DNA of 41,888 bases from Thiomicrorhabdus sp. (GTDB taxonomy: Bacteria > Pseudomonadota > Gammaproteobacteria > Thiomicrospirales > Thiomicrospiraceae): the NCBI GenBank assembly GCA_015487015.1, contig WFQP01000114.1, forward strand, positions 1 to 41,888, written 5' to 3'. A program made the position numbers and the translations under genes. Numbering within the stretch: the stretch's first letter is position 1; each line of letters opens with the position of its first letter. The notes beneath the pieces were generated by a model. It saw nothing but the letters and a program-made list of their open reading frames with translations, was not told the DNA's origin and did not search any database. Of the stretch, positions 34,977 through 41,888 are shown in pieces.

Positions 34977-36605
34977 ATGAGTTCGCATGTTACGGTGGTC
35001 ATGGCTCAAATAGACCCAGTAGTGGGGGATATTTTGGGCAACACTCAACGCATTATTTTGGCCTGTCATCAGGCAAGAGATGAGCAATCGGCAGATGTTG
35101 TGGTATTTCCTGAAATGACCATTACAGGCTACCCCCCCGAAGATCTTTTGCTCAGAGATGGCCTGTACCCTCAAGTTAATCAAGCACTCTCCACCATTTG
35201 TAAGCAAGTAAGCGATGTGGTATGCGTGGTGGGTTATCCCATGAAAGACCAGTTGGGAGAGTGTTTTAATATGGTCGCTTGGATTGAAGAAGGCATGATT
35301 CAAGCCAGCTATATGAAACAAAACCTCCCTAATTACAGTGTCTTTGATGAGCAGCGTTATTTTGAGGCGGGTGATCGACCTTGTGTAGTGGAATTTAAAG
35401 GCATCTGCTTTGGCTTGTTGATTTGCGAAGATATTTGGAAAATTAGCCCCGTTACCCAAGCGAAAGAAGCGGGTGCAGAGGTGATTTTATCGTTAAATGC
35501 TTCGCCTTTTTCAGCTGAAAAACATCAAGACCGTTTAAAAATGATTCAACGTCGCGTGGATGAAGTGGGCTTGCCCGTTATTTACGTAAATCAAGTGGGC
35601 GGTCAAGATGAGTTGGTGTTTGATGGCGGTTCTTTTGCCATGAATGCTTTGGGCGATGTGTGTGTTCAAAGCCCTGAATTTGCAACCGCTCTTACGCCTG
35701 TGATCTTGGTGAAACAAGCGCAAGCAGTGGGTCTAAAACAGGGTGACATGGCTGAGCTGTATGAAGATGAGGCTCGTGTTTACCAAGCATTAAAAATGGG
35801 TTTGAGAGACTATTTGGTTAAAAATGGTTTTTCAGGTGTATTGCTTGGTTTGTCAGGGGGGATCGATTCGGCTCTAACACTCGCCATTGCTGTTGATGCA
35901 CTCGGTGCGGATAAAGTGGAAGCGGTGATGATGCCTTTTCGGTATACCGCAGACATCAGTAAACACGATGCTGCAAAACAGGCTGAAATGTTAAACGTTC
36001 ATTACCACTCCATTCCCATTGAAGAGACCTATATAGCCTTTGAACAGGCGCTTTCTTCTAGGTTTTTAGGTATGGAAGAGGACGTAACCGAAGAGAATCT
36101 TCAGGCACGTATCCGTGGTACGATGCTGATGGCAATCTCGAATAAGTGCGGTAAACTGGTCTTGGCCACCAGTAATAAGAGTGAAGTGGCCGTTGGTTAC
36201 TCCACGCTTTATGGTGATATGGTAGGCGGGTTTTCGCCTTTAAAAGACATTCCAAAAACATTGGTGTATCGTTTGGCCGAGTATCGCAATACGATTTCGC
36301 CAGCGATTCCTGAGCGAGTGATTACCCGTGCGCCCTCGGCAGAGTTGCGCCCTAATCAAGAAGATCAAGACTCACTGCCTGAATACGACGTGTTGGATAC
36401 GATCATTAAAGCGTATGTAAAAGAGGATAAAACACCCGAGCAGATTTGTGCATTAGGGATTCCAGAAGAGGAGGTGCGTAGAGTGATTAAGATGATTGAT
36501 CGTAATGAATACAAACGCCGACAAGCGGCACCGGGAGTCAAAATAACACACCGTGCATTTGGGCGTGATCGTCGTTACCCCATCACTAGCGGGTATTCAG
36601 AGTAA
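34977..36605 (+). CDS. nadE: Glutamine-dependent NAD+ synthetase
   Basis: A 542-residue two-domain enzyme that makes NAD+ from deamido-NAD+, ATP and glutamine. The N-terminal nitrilase-type glutaminase domain has the triad Glu46 (FPEMTITGYPP), Lys114 (MKQNLPNY) and Cys150 (LLICEDIW). The C-terminal synthetase domain has the P-loop LGLSGGIDSALTLA near 292 and KLVLATSNKSEVAVGYSTLYGD. No ribosome-binding site is visible in the 2-base gap after sucD, so translation likely depends on coupling. The weak hairpin at 36605-36640 follows. Confidence 0.95.
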   Translation: MSSHVTVVMAQIDPVVGDILGNTQRIILACHQARDEQSADVVVFPEMTITGYPPEDLLLRDGLYPQVNQALSTICKQVSDVVCVVGYPMKDQLGECFNMVAWIEEGMIQASYMKQNLPNYSVFDEQRYFEAGDRPCVVEFKGICFGLLICEDIWKISPVTQAKEAGAEVILSLNASPFSAEKHQDRLKMIQRRVDEVGLPVIYVNQVGGQDELVFDGGSFAMNALGDVCVQSPEFATALTPVILVKQAQAVGLKQGDMAELYEDEARVYQALKMGLRDYLVKNGFSGVLLGLSGGIDSALTLAIAVDALGADKVEAVMMPFRYTADISKHDAAKQAEMLNVHYHSIPIEETYIAFEQALSSRFLGMEEDVTEENLQARIRGTMLMAISNKCGKLVLATSNKSEVAVGYSTLYGDMVGGFSPLKDIPKTLVYRLAEYRNTISPAIPERVITRAPSAELRPNQEDQDSLPEYDVLDTIIKAYVKEDKTPEQICALGIPEEEVRRVIKMIDRNEYKRRQAAPGVKITHRAFGRDRRYPITSGYSE

Positions 36606-36640
36606 ACCAATAAAGGCTTTTATAGCCTTGGTTGGTTTTT
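36605..36640. terminator. Terminator between nadE and bamD
   Basis: AACCAA (36605-36610) and AGGCT (36614-36618) pair with AGCC and TTGGTT around 36624-36633 with a 3-base bulge. T5 follows. It lies between converging genes. Confidence 0.55.
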
Positions 36641-36660
36641 AGGTTTTTATTTTAGTGTGC

Positions 36661-37500
36661 TTATTTAGTCACACCATCAAAGAAGTCGGTTGTTTTTTCC
36701 CACCAGCTTTTATTCTGGTTTTCAAGCGCTTTTTGCTTAGCCGCTTGCAGGGTCGGGGTCAGTTTTTCTTGGTTTAAAAGCATCACTTGTCGTACGTTGT
36801 TGGCTGTTTCAGGCATTTCAAGCTTAGTATACGCTTGCTCTAATAGCATTAATGCTTCTAGAGTTACAACGGCTTGAGGGTAGTTCTCTAAAATATAGGT
36901 GGCACGGTTGGCCGCAGCCAAGTAGGCCTGCTTATTAAAGTAAAATTTTGCAACTAAGAGTTCATGGCGTGCAATTTGGTTTCGCAACACAATCAAGCGT
37001 TTTCTTGATTCAGGTGCATAGCGGCTGTCTGGAAAGCGCTTAACTAACTCATTATAATATTGAAACGTTCGTAAAGCCGACTTCGTATCACGGTTAGCTG
37101 GATCGGTTACCCATTTATCCAGCCAGCTTTTATTAATGGAGTCGGCAGAAAGGGCTTTAAGATACAAAGCATAATCAATGTTAGGGTGCTTGGGAAAAAG
37201 ACGCATAAACTCGTCTAACTCTCGAATGGCCGATTCTGGTTCACTGTAACGGTAGTAGGCATACGCCAGTTCCGTATAGCTCTGCTCAGTATAGTCGCCA
37301 TAAGGGTAAAATGACTTGAGTTTTTCATACTCTTTAATCGCCGCATCCCACATCCCTGCTTTAAAAGCTGTGGTGGCTGAGTTGTAAAACTCTTCTGCGC
37401 TCTTTTCAGAGTCCTCTTTTGCAACTAGAGAGGTGATAGAAGAGCAACCTTGTAAGCTTAAAAGGGCAATTAAGAGAGTGGATAACAGCGTTTTCTTCAT
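36661..37500 (-). CDS. bamD: Outer membrane protein assembly factor BamD
   Basis: A 279-residue lipoprotein of the BAM complex, which folds and inserts beta-barrel outer membrane proteins. The signal peptide ends in lipobox LQGC (Cys19). Tetratricopeptide-like helices follow (SAEEFYNSATTAFKAGMWDA, YTELAYAYYRYSEPESA, RFPDSRYAPESRKRLIVLRN). The start ATG 37500 is preferred over an upstream TTG because it gives a standard lipoprotein signal. It is divergent from rluD, the conserved gammaproteobacterial arrangement. Confidence 0.95.
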   Translation of the reverse strand: MKKTLLSTLLIALLSLQGCSSITSLVAKEDSEKSAEEFYNSATTAFKAGMWDAAIKEYEKLKSFYPYGDYTEQSYTELAYAYYRYSEPESAIRELDEFMRLFPKHPNIDYALYLKALSADSINKSWLDKWVTDPANRDTKSALRTFQYYNELVKRFPDSRYAPESRKRLIVLRNQIARHELLVAKFYFNKQAYLAAANRATYILENYPQAVVTLEALMLLEQAYTKLEMPETANNVRQVMLLNQEKLTPTLQAAKQKALENQNKSWWEKTTDFFDGVTK

Positions 37501-37651
37501 GTTTCTTCGGTACAATACACATTAATAAAAAATTGATACGATTGTACCACCCGAACCCTTATATAGAAAGTACGTTTAGCTACACAAGCCCAAGCCATCG
37601 CTTTCTATATGTGGACAACGTATTTAAAAAGATCAATCAGAGGTTACTTCA

Positions 37652-38698
37652 TTGAATAAACAAATATTAACAGCGGTTCTTTCGCATGACGCATTAGGCG
37701 AACGACTTGATATAGCGATTGTACCGCTCTTTTCAGAATACTCCAGAAGTCGCATTCAAAAATGGATTAAAGAGGGCAATGTAACCCTTGATGGCGTGGT
37801 ATGGAATAAACCCAAACAAACTGTTTTAGGCGGCGAGCGTGTTGAATTAAAAGTCGAAATTGAGACCGACTTAAATGCACCAGCACAGGACATCCCTTTA
37901 AATATTGTCTATGAAGATGACAGCGTCATGATTATTAATAAACCCGTTGGCATGGTCGTGCATCCAGGGGCAGGTAATCCAGATGGAACAATTATGAACG
38001 CGTTGTTATTTCATAATCCCGATTTAAGAGATGTACCGCGCGCAGGGATTGTACACCGATTAGATAAAGATACCTCAGGGCTCATGGTGGTCGCCAAAAC
38101 CATTCCTTCACAAACTCACTTAGTGGATCAACTGCAACGTCATGATGTAGAGCGAATTTATGATGCCGTTGTCGTCGGGAAGGTGAGCGTAGGTGGTAGC
38201 GTGGATAAACCCATTGGCCGTAGCCCTAAAGATCGAACTAAAATGGCCATTCGAGAGTTTGGGGGTAAAGACGCCGTTTCACACTACCGCGTTTTAGAGC
38301 GTTTTAGAGAGTACACCCGTATTCGGGTTAAATTAGAAACAGGAAGAACCCACCAAATTAGAGTGCACATGGCTTCATTAGGATTTCCGTTGGTTGGCGA
38401 TCAAACTTACGGAAAGCGCTTTAGAATTCCTAAAGGTATGGACAATGAATTGGTCGATTTTTTACGTAACTTTAAACGCCAAGCCCTACACGCTGGCGCC
38501 CTGAGCTTTGAACATCCCGTAACAGGACGAAAAGTAAAGTGGAAAGCCGAAATGCCTGATGATATGTTTGAGCTAATCGACGTACTGCGTGAAGACATCG
38601 AGCTTTATGAATCTAAAATGCTTGGAAAGGATGGCTTTGACTACGACTATGGTGTGGAAGTGGCTTGGGTAACCGATGAAGACATTCCTGATAAATAG
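37652..38698 (+). CDS. rluD: Ribosomal large subunit pseudouridine synthase D
   Basis: A 348-residue RluA-family enzyme expected to form pseudouridines in helix 69 of 23S rRNA. An S4 RNA-binding domain (about 14-75: ERLDIAIVPLFSEYSRSRIQ) precedes the catalytic domain with HRLDKDTSGLMVVAK and catalytic Asp138. ETGRTHQIRVHMASLG and VGDQTYG complete the fold. The start is TTG 37652, with AGAGGT about 7 bases upstream; no ATG gives a full N-terminus. It is divergent from bamD and followed by pgeF 42 bases later, as is common. Confidence 0.95.
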   Translation: MNKQILTAVLSHDALGERLDIAIVPLFSEYSRSRIQKWIKEGNVTLDGVVWNKPKQTVLGGERVELKVEIETDLNAPAQDIPLNIVYEDDSVMIINKPVGMVVHPGAGNPDGTIMNALLFHNPDLRDVPRAGIVHRLDKDTSGLMVVAKTIPSQTHLVDQLQRHDVERIYDAVVVGKVSVGGSVDKPIGRSPKDRTKMAIREFGGKDAVSHYRVLERFREYTRIRVKLETGRTHQIRVHMASLGFPLVGDQTYGKRFRIPKGMDNELVDFLRNFKRQALHAGALSFEHPVTGRKVKWKAEMPDDMFELIDVLREDIELYESKMLGKDGFDYDYGVEVAWVTDEDIPDK

Positions 38699-38740
38699 TC
38701 TCAACAAATTATGTGACGATAGGGGCTTGCTGGAAAACAG

Positions 38741-39526
38741 ATGTTTATAACTCCCAACTGGCCAGCACCTAAACAGGTTAAAGCACTTTGCACAACGCGA
38801 GAAGGGGGTGTGAGTGCACCGCCTTTTGACTATTTTAATCTGGCGTTGCATGTGGGTGACGACCCTCAATGCGTTGAGGAAAATCGTCGCCTATTAGTCG
38901 CTCAAGCTAACCTTCCTTCTCCCCCTTTTTGGTTAGATCAACAGCATACCGATATAGTAATCAAGCTATCAAAAAACAGTTCAAACACGCCCAAGCTCAA
39001 AATTTCCCCCCCCCCTATTGCAGATGCCTCATGGACAACAGAAAAAGGCTGTGTTTCAGTGGTGATGACCGCCGATTGTTTACCGCTTTTAATTACCAAC
39101 CAACAAGGCACACTGGTTTGCGCCATTCATGCGGGCTGGAAAGGCTTGCAAAAAGGCATTGTACAAAAAACCATCCTAGAGTTTTCAAGTCAAGTAAACG
39201 GCTGCTCACCTCAAGAGCTTTTAGTCTGGATCGGCCCCGCCATTCAGCAAAACTGTTTTGAAGTAGGGCAAGATGTATTGGATCTATTTCTAGAAAGCGA
39301 CCCCTTCAATAAAACCTTTTTTACCCCGTTACCAATAGGGGGGGGGGGAAAACCTCAAAAGTACTTGGCAAACCTTGTCGGGTTAGTTACCAAAGAGTTG
39401 AATGTATTAGGTATTACCGCCGTATTTGGTGGCGATCTATGCAGTTACTCACAAAATGATCTTTTTTACTCCTACCGCCGCTCAGGCCAAACGGGGCGCA
39501 TGGCCTCCTTGATTTGGATAGAATAA
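38741..39526 (+). CDS. pgeF: Laccase-domain protein PgeF/YfiH
   Basis: A 261-residue YfiH/DUF152 protein. The family has been reported to edit wrongly made peptidoglycan precursors and to act on purine nucleosides. Conserved residues are His69 (DQQHTD), Cys113 (MTADCLPLL) and His130 (CAIHAGWKGL), with WIGPAIQQNCFEVG later. It begins 42 bases after rluD. It carries two long homopolymers: C10 (39006-39015, SPPP) and G11 (39338-39348, IGGGGK). Slippage in either would truncate the protein, the second removing about the last quarter. Confidence 0.92.
   Translation: MFITPNWPAPKQVKALCTTREGGVSAPPFDYFNLALHVGDDPQCVEENRRLLVAQANLPSPPFWLDQQHTDIVIKLSKNSSNTPKLKISPPPIADASWTTEKGCVSVVMTADCLPLLITNQQGTLVCAIHAGWKGLQKGIVQKTILEFSSQVNGCSPQELLVWIGPAIQQNCFEVGQDVLDLFLESDPFNKTFFTPLPIGGGGKPQKYLANLVGLVTKELNVLGITAVFGGDLCSYSQNDLFYSYRRSGQTGRMASLIWIE
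39338..39348. repeat. G11 homopolymer inside pgeF
   Basis: Eleven consecutive G encode Gly200-203 in a loop between domains (PLPIGGGGKPQ). Together with the C11 tract at 28584-28594 this is the longest G/C run in the window. Confidence 0.95.
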
Positions 39527-39553
39527 TTTATTCCCCTCCCTCCTTTCCCTTGA

Positions 39554-39594
39554 TATACGTAATAAGCTATATAATTTATTTACTTTTACGTATA
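39554..39594. repeat. 9-bp inverted repeat upstream of the orphan gene
   Basis: TATACGTAA (39554-39562) and TTACGTATA (39586-39594) are perfect inverse complements, 23 bases apart. TATAAT sequences lie between (39570-39575) and at the right end (39591-39596), so the repeat may mark a regulated promoter. Confidence 0.5.
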
Positions 39595-39725
39595 ATTAAT
39601 ACCTTAAGACTAAATGTTAGGTTTATTGGTACTGAACTCAGAAAAAATTGCATCACTGTAAACGTTTGATGTTGTCGTACTCAGTAGCAACAAGTGCATG
39701 TTTGTAATAATTTTAGGAGAATAAA

Positions 39726-40124
39726 ATGTCTGATACTGTCGCGACTTTCTGGATAATTTCAAAGCAAGGTGAGTTTTTTGAACTGGGTGATAGCCCAAAA
39801 TTAAGAAAAAAAGAACTTTTATTTAATTTGACCGAAGAAAATTATAATAGCTGGGGTTACATAACGCTCCAAGTGAAAGGGGTTAATTTTACAAAAAATA
39901 GAGTCATATTAAATGATCACTTTATCGGTTATTTAGATCCAACGCCCAATAATATATGGGTAGAGCAAACACTTATTATTGAAGTTTACGGTAATCAACT
40001 ATTTGGTGATGGACCGACTAATAAACTTGTTATTGAGTCTAATAATAGCACTGGAGGCAGTGATGGAAATTTAGATGATTTTAGTTTTAAGCATGTAATA
40101 TTCCATTATCGAACTAATAGGTAA
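39726..40124 (+). CDS. Orphan protein with possible jelly-roll domain
   Basis: A 132-residue protein without signal peptide or membrane helix. The pattern VILNDHFIGYLDP, NIWVEQTLIIEV, NKLVIESNNSTGGSDGNLDD and FSFKHVIFHY resembles a galactose-binding-like beta-sandwich in which an Asn/Asp-rich loop could bind calcium or sugar. This is a weak, pattern-based view; no family was named with confidence. AGGAG lies 7 bases before ATG 39726. Its codons are more A/T-rich than neighbours (many AAT, AAA, ATA), hinting at recent acquisition. It has its own inverted-repeat promoter region and terminator, so it is a single-gene unit. Confidence 0.65.
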   Translation: MSDTVATFWIISKQGEFFELGDSPKLRKKELLFNLTEENYNSWGYITLQVKGVNFTKNRVILNDHFIGYLDPTPNNIWVEQTLIIEVYGNQLFGDGPTNKLVIESNNSTGGSDGNLDDFSFKHVIFHYRTNR

Positions 40125-40182
40125 TATTATCTAAAAAGCCATATATCACGACTTTTTTTATCTAAATTTTATCATTGCAGAT

Positions 40183-40224
40183 AAGGAGGAGGGGGTTAAA
40201 AATCTCCCCCCTCCTCATTTTTTT
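40183..40224 (+). terminator. G-rich terminator after the orphan gene
   Basis: GAGGAGGGGG (from about 40186) and CCCCCTCCTC (about 40207-40216) form a 10-bp GC stem followed by ATTTTTTT. This is a strong rho-independent terminator on the plus strand. Confidence 0.8.
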
Positions 40225-40249
40225 GTATAATCAAATTATCAAAATACGC

Positions 40250-41437
40250 CTAATCTAAGGCAAGTGTTGGGCCAAACAGTTCATAGTGCAACTGCTCCTC
40301 ATTAAAGCCTATTTTTTGTAAGGTACGGTTGATTTCAGCCATAAAGGGTTTGGGACCACAGAAGTAAACGGGTGCTTGTTTATTCTCTAACCATTGGTTT
40401 AATTGCTCTGCGGTTAAACGTCCTTCTGTGTCGGCACCTGAGCCTTGTTCGTAGCTAACAAGGTATTTAAAGCCATGTTTTTCTTGCAATGACTTTAGCT
40501 CTTCTGCAAAGATATGGTGGGTTTTATCTCGACAGCACTGAATGAAGGTTACGTTAGAGACATCTTCTTCTTTTTCAATTTTATCTAATAGCATACTTAT
40601 TAACGGTGTAATGCCCACGCCGCCTGCGATAAAGGTTAGATTATCATTGGCTTCTTTAATGATAAATTCCCCAGTAGGTGGTTGTAACAATAATGTATCG
40701 CCAACGGTTAGTTGGTGTAAGAAGTGAGAGACAATGCCAGCTGGGTTTCCTGAGTGTGTTTCAGCGCGTACTGTAATGCGGTAGGTGTGGTTATTGGGGG
40801 CATTTGATAAGGAGTATTGGCGAATTTCAGTAAACTCGGCGTTATCAGGCATGATTTTTATTCCGACATACTGACCAGGTAAGAAGCTGGCAATGGGCTG
40901 ACCATCTTTTGAACTGAGGTAGAGTGATCGAATATCATCTCCTTCCTGTTTAATGTCTGTGATGACAAATTCACGATCACCACGCCAGCCTCCTAGTTTC
41001 TCTTCGTTGTCTTTGTAGATGGCTTCTTCGGTGTTGACAAAAATAGCGGCCAATGCACCATAGGCTTCTGCCCAAGCGGTTAATACGGGATCGTTGTCTG
41101 GTAAGGATAGGTGTTCTTGAATGGCTTCCAGTAAAAATTTACCTACAATTGGATAGTGCTCAGGGGCGACTTGAAGGCTGGCATGTTTATGTGCAATTCG
41201 ATTTACGGCATCGCCTAAGGCTTCTAGCTTATCAATGTGTACGGCATACTGAAAAATAGAGTCGGCCAAAGCTCTGGCTTGTTCGCCTTTGCTTTGGTTG
41301 GTCATATTAAAAATATTTTTTAATTCAGGGTGATTTGCAAATAATTTTTTATAAAACAGCTGTGTAATCGCCTCTCCCTCTTTGGCTAAAATAGGGGATG
41401 TTGATTTGACAATTTCTAATGTTTTTTCTGAGATCAC
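40250..41437 (-). CDS. hmp: Flavohaemoprotein (nitric oxide dioxygenase)
   Basis: A 395-residue enzyme that oxidises NO to nitrate using O2 and NAD(P)H. GTG 41437 is preferred because GGAGA (41444-41448) lies 6 bases before it and MISEKTLEIVKSTSPIL is the canonical Hmp start; an upstream ATG 41509 would add a 24-residue tail. The globin domain has Tyr29, Gln53 and proximal His85 at E. coli Hmp positions. The FAD domain contains IRQYSLSNAP, and the NAD domain has GGVGITPLISML and YFCGPKPFM. The NsrR-like operator and FNR-type box upstream indicate nitrosative and oxygen-linked control. Confidence 0.95.
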   Translation of the reverse strand: MISEKTLEIVKSTSPILAKEGEAITQLFYKKLFANHPELKNIFNMTNQSKGEQARALADSIFQYAVHIDKLEALGDAVNRIAHKHASLQVAPEHYPIVGKFLLEAIQEHLSLPDNDPVLTAWAEAYGALAAIFVNTEEAIYKDNEEKLGGWRGDREFVITDIKQEGDDIRSLYLSSKDGQPIASFLPGQYVGIKIMPDNAEFTEIRQYSLSNAPNNHTYRITVRAETHSGNPAGIVSHFLHQLTVGDTLLLQPPTGEFIIKEANDNLTFIAGGVGITPLISMLLDKIEKEEDVSNVTFIQCCRDKTHHIFAEELKSLQEKHGFKYLVSYEQGSGADTEGRLTAEQLNQWLENKQAPVYFCGPKPFMAEINRTLQKIGFNEEQLHYELFGPTLALD

Positions 41438-41606
41438 TTTATTTCTCCAACGTTTTTTAGGGATCACCTGATGTGTGATCATTTTTGTTTCATTGAGGGA
41501 TCTTTGCATAAGTGGCTGAACGAATAAAAAGGGTCAAAATTTTATTTCGTACTTCACCTGTATAAAGATATCATTGAATAAATGTTTTATCATCATTAAC
41601 TTAAAT

Positions 41607-41629
41607 AACATGCATAAATAATGCATGTT
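41607..41629 (-). promoter_or_regulatory. NsrR-type operator overlapping the hmp promoter
   Basis: A perfect 9-bp inverted repeat AACATGCAT / ATGCATGTT with a 5-base AT spacer spans 23 bases. The NsrR consensus is AAnATGCATTT-n-AAATGCATnTT, and this site matches its length and core. On the hmp strand a -10-like TATAAA (41633-41628) overlaps its edge, so a bound repressor would cover the promoter start. NsrR is a NO-sensing Fe-S repressor known to control hmp. Confidence 0.8.
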
Positions 41630-41658
41630 TATAGTTAGCTGCATGGTACAGTGAATTA

Positions 41659-41672
41659 TTGATCTAAGTCAA
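41659..41672 (-). promoter_or_regulatory. FNR/DNR-type box upstream of hmp
   Basis: TTGACTTAGATCAA on the hmp strand has one mismatch to TTGAT-N4-ATCAA. Its centre lies about 41-45 bases upstream of the start predicted from TATAAA, the position of a class II activator site. The regulator (FNR, Anr or NO-responsive Dnr) cannot be decided from the sequence. Confidence 0.65.
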
Positions 41673-41742
41673 GTTTTTAAAGCAATGCTTTGAAGGACTT
41701 TTTTAATAAAGGGTTAGTAAGAGATGGATTACTTGTACAAGA

Positions 41743-41789
41743 GGGGGGGAAAATAGTTATTCAAAGAATTTCCCCCCCCTTTTTTTTTA
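41743..41789 (+). terminator. GC-tract hairpin with T-run, orphan terminator
   Basis: GGGGGGGAAA (41743-41752) pairs with TTTCCCCCCC (ending 41778), and about nine T residues follow. No plus-strand gene is seen upstream between hmp's promoter and this structure, so what it terminates is unclear. Confidence 0.6.
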
Positions 41790-41827
41790 TATAGGGAAGA
41801 GGTGTAATGGTCATGGTTATATTGGTA

Positions 41828-41888
41828 TTAATTTGGCTTTAACTTACCTGTTTTAAAGTAAAACTCGGCTCTTTTTGTATCTTCGGGT
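41828..41888 (-). CDS. C-terminal end of an unidentified reverse-strand gene
   Basis: An open reverse frame enters from the right edge and stops at 41828-41830. It encodes PEDTKRAEFYFKTGKLKPN as the final residues. The length is too short to name a family, and the frame may be fortuitous. It would be transcribed toward hmp. Confidence 0.3.
   Translation of the reverse strand, partial: PEDTKRAEFYFKTGKLKPN

Noticed and set aside
39550-39575. TTGATA / TATAAT promoter upstream of the orphan gene
   Set aside because: The spacer is only 14 bases, too short for a sigma-70 promoter.
41435-41509. Hmp start at ATG 41509 with a 24-residue extension
   Set aside because: GTG 41437 has a GGAGA at 6 bases and matches the family N-terminus, and His85, Tyr29 and Gln53 then fall at standard positions.
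1-41888. CRISPR arrays, tRNA or rRNA genes, prophage or integrase genes
   Set aside because: No regular spaced repeats, tRNA T-loop/acceptor patterns, rRNA-like blocks or phage genes were seen by eye in any intergenic stretch.

Overview
The window looks like chromosomal DNA of a moderately AT-rich gammaproteobacterium. Gene neighbourhoods typical of that class are present: tmk-holB-tatD, carA-carB-greA, prfB-lysS, sucC-sucD, and bamD divergent from rluD-pgeF. Two periplasmic rhodaneses, many redox proteins and the overall gene style suggest a sulfur-oxidising Thiomicrospira/Thiomicrorhabdus/Hydrogenovibrio-like bacterium. That is an inference; no rRNA, tRNA or species marker is present.

Layout. 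1-130: tail of a patatin-like phospholipase gene. 131-607: non-coding, with a 37-bp tandem repeat. 608-4887: tmk, holB, tatD and an ABC exporter. 5054-8532: a rhodanese / chemoreceptor / rhodanese cluster, followed by a bidirectional terminator and a reverse-strand msrA-thioredoxin-msrB fusion (8639-9967). 10184-10684: NlpC/P60 lipoprotein. 10685-16020: carAB-greA behind a 385-bp leader with its own promoter and terminator. 16157-18684: a small secreted protein, a DUF455 ferritin-like protein, a ROK fructokinase and a thioredoxin. 18694-21347 (reverse): SDR, monothiol thioredoxin-like protein and fumC. 21530-24339: soluble tripartite histidine kinase with a LuxR-type response regulator. 24406-25074 (reverse): DUF5610 protein. 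25271-27967: prfB with its programmed frameshift, then lysS. 28055-29606 (reverse): VF530-type protein and a glycosyltransferase. 29778-32283: two lipoproteins, a diguanylate cyclase and an FKBP isomerase. 32310-32579 (reverse): PP0621-type membrane protein. 32921-36605: sucC, sucD, nadE. 36661-37500 (reverse): bamD. 37652-39526: rluD, pgeF. 39726-40124: orphan gene. 40250-41437 (reverse): flavohaemoglobin hmp with an NsrR-like operator and an FNR-type box. The right edge holds the end of an unidentified reverse-strand gene.

How the parts relate. Most genes are housekeeping (nucleotide synthesis, replication, translation, TCA/NAD metabolism, outer-membrane assembly). Thiol and sulfur redox proteins recur: two rhodaneses, a Msr fusion, two thioredoxin-fold proteins and NO detoxification. 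Signalling is represented by a poly-HAMP chemoreceptor, a phosphorelay and a diguanylate cyclase.

The most unusual features are the chemoreceptor gene enclosed by two paralogous exported rhodaneses, and a striking excess of long G or C homopolymers. Nine tracts are 9-11 nt long, including a G11 inside the glycosyltransferase gene with a second tract just upstream of its start. The carA leader unit and the two-regulator hmp promoter are the best regulatory findings.
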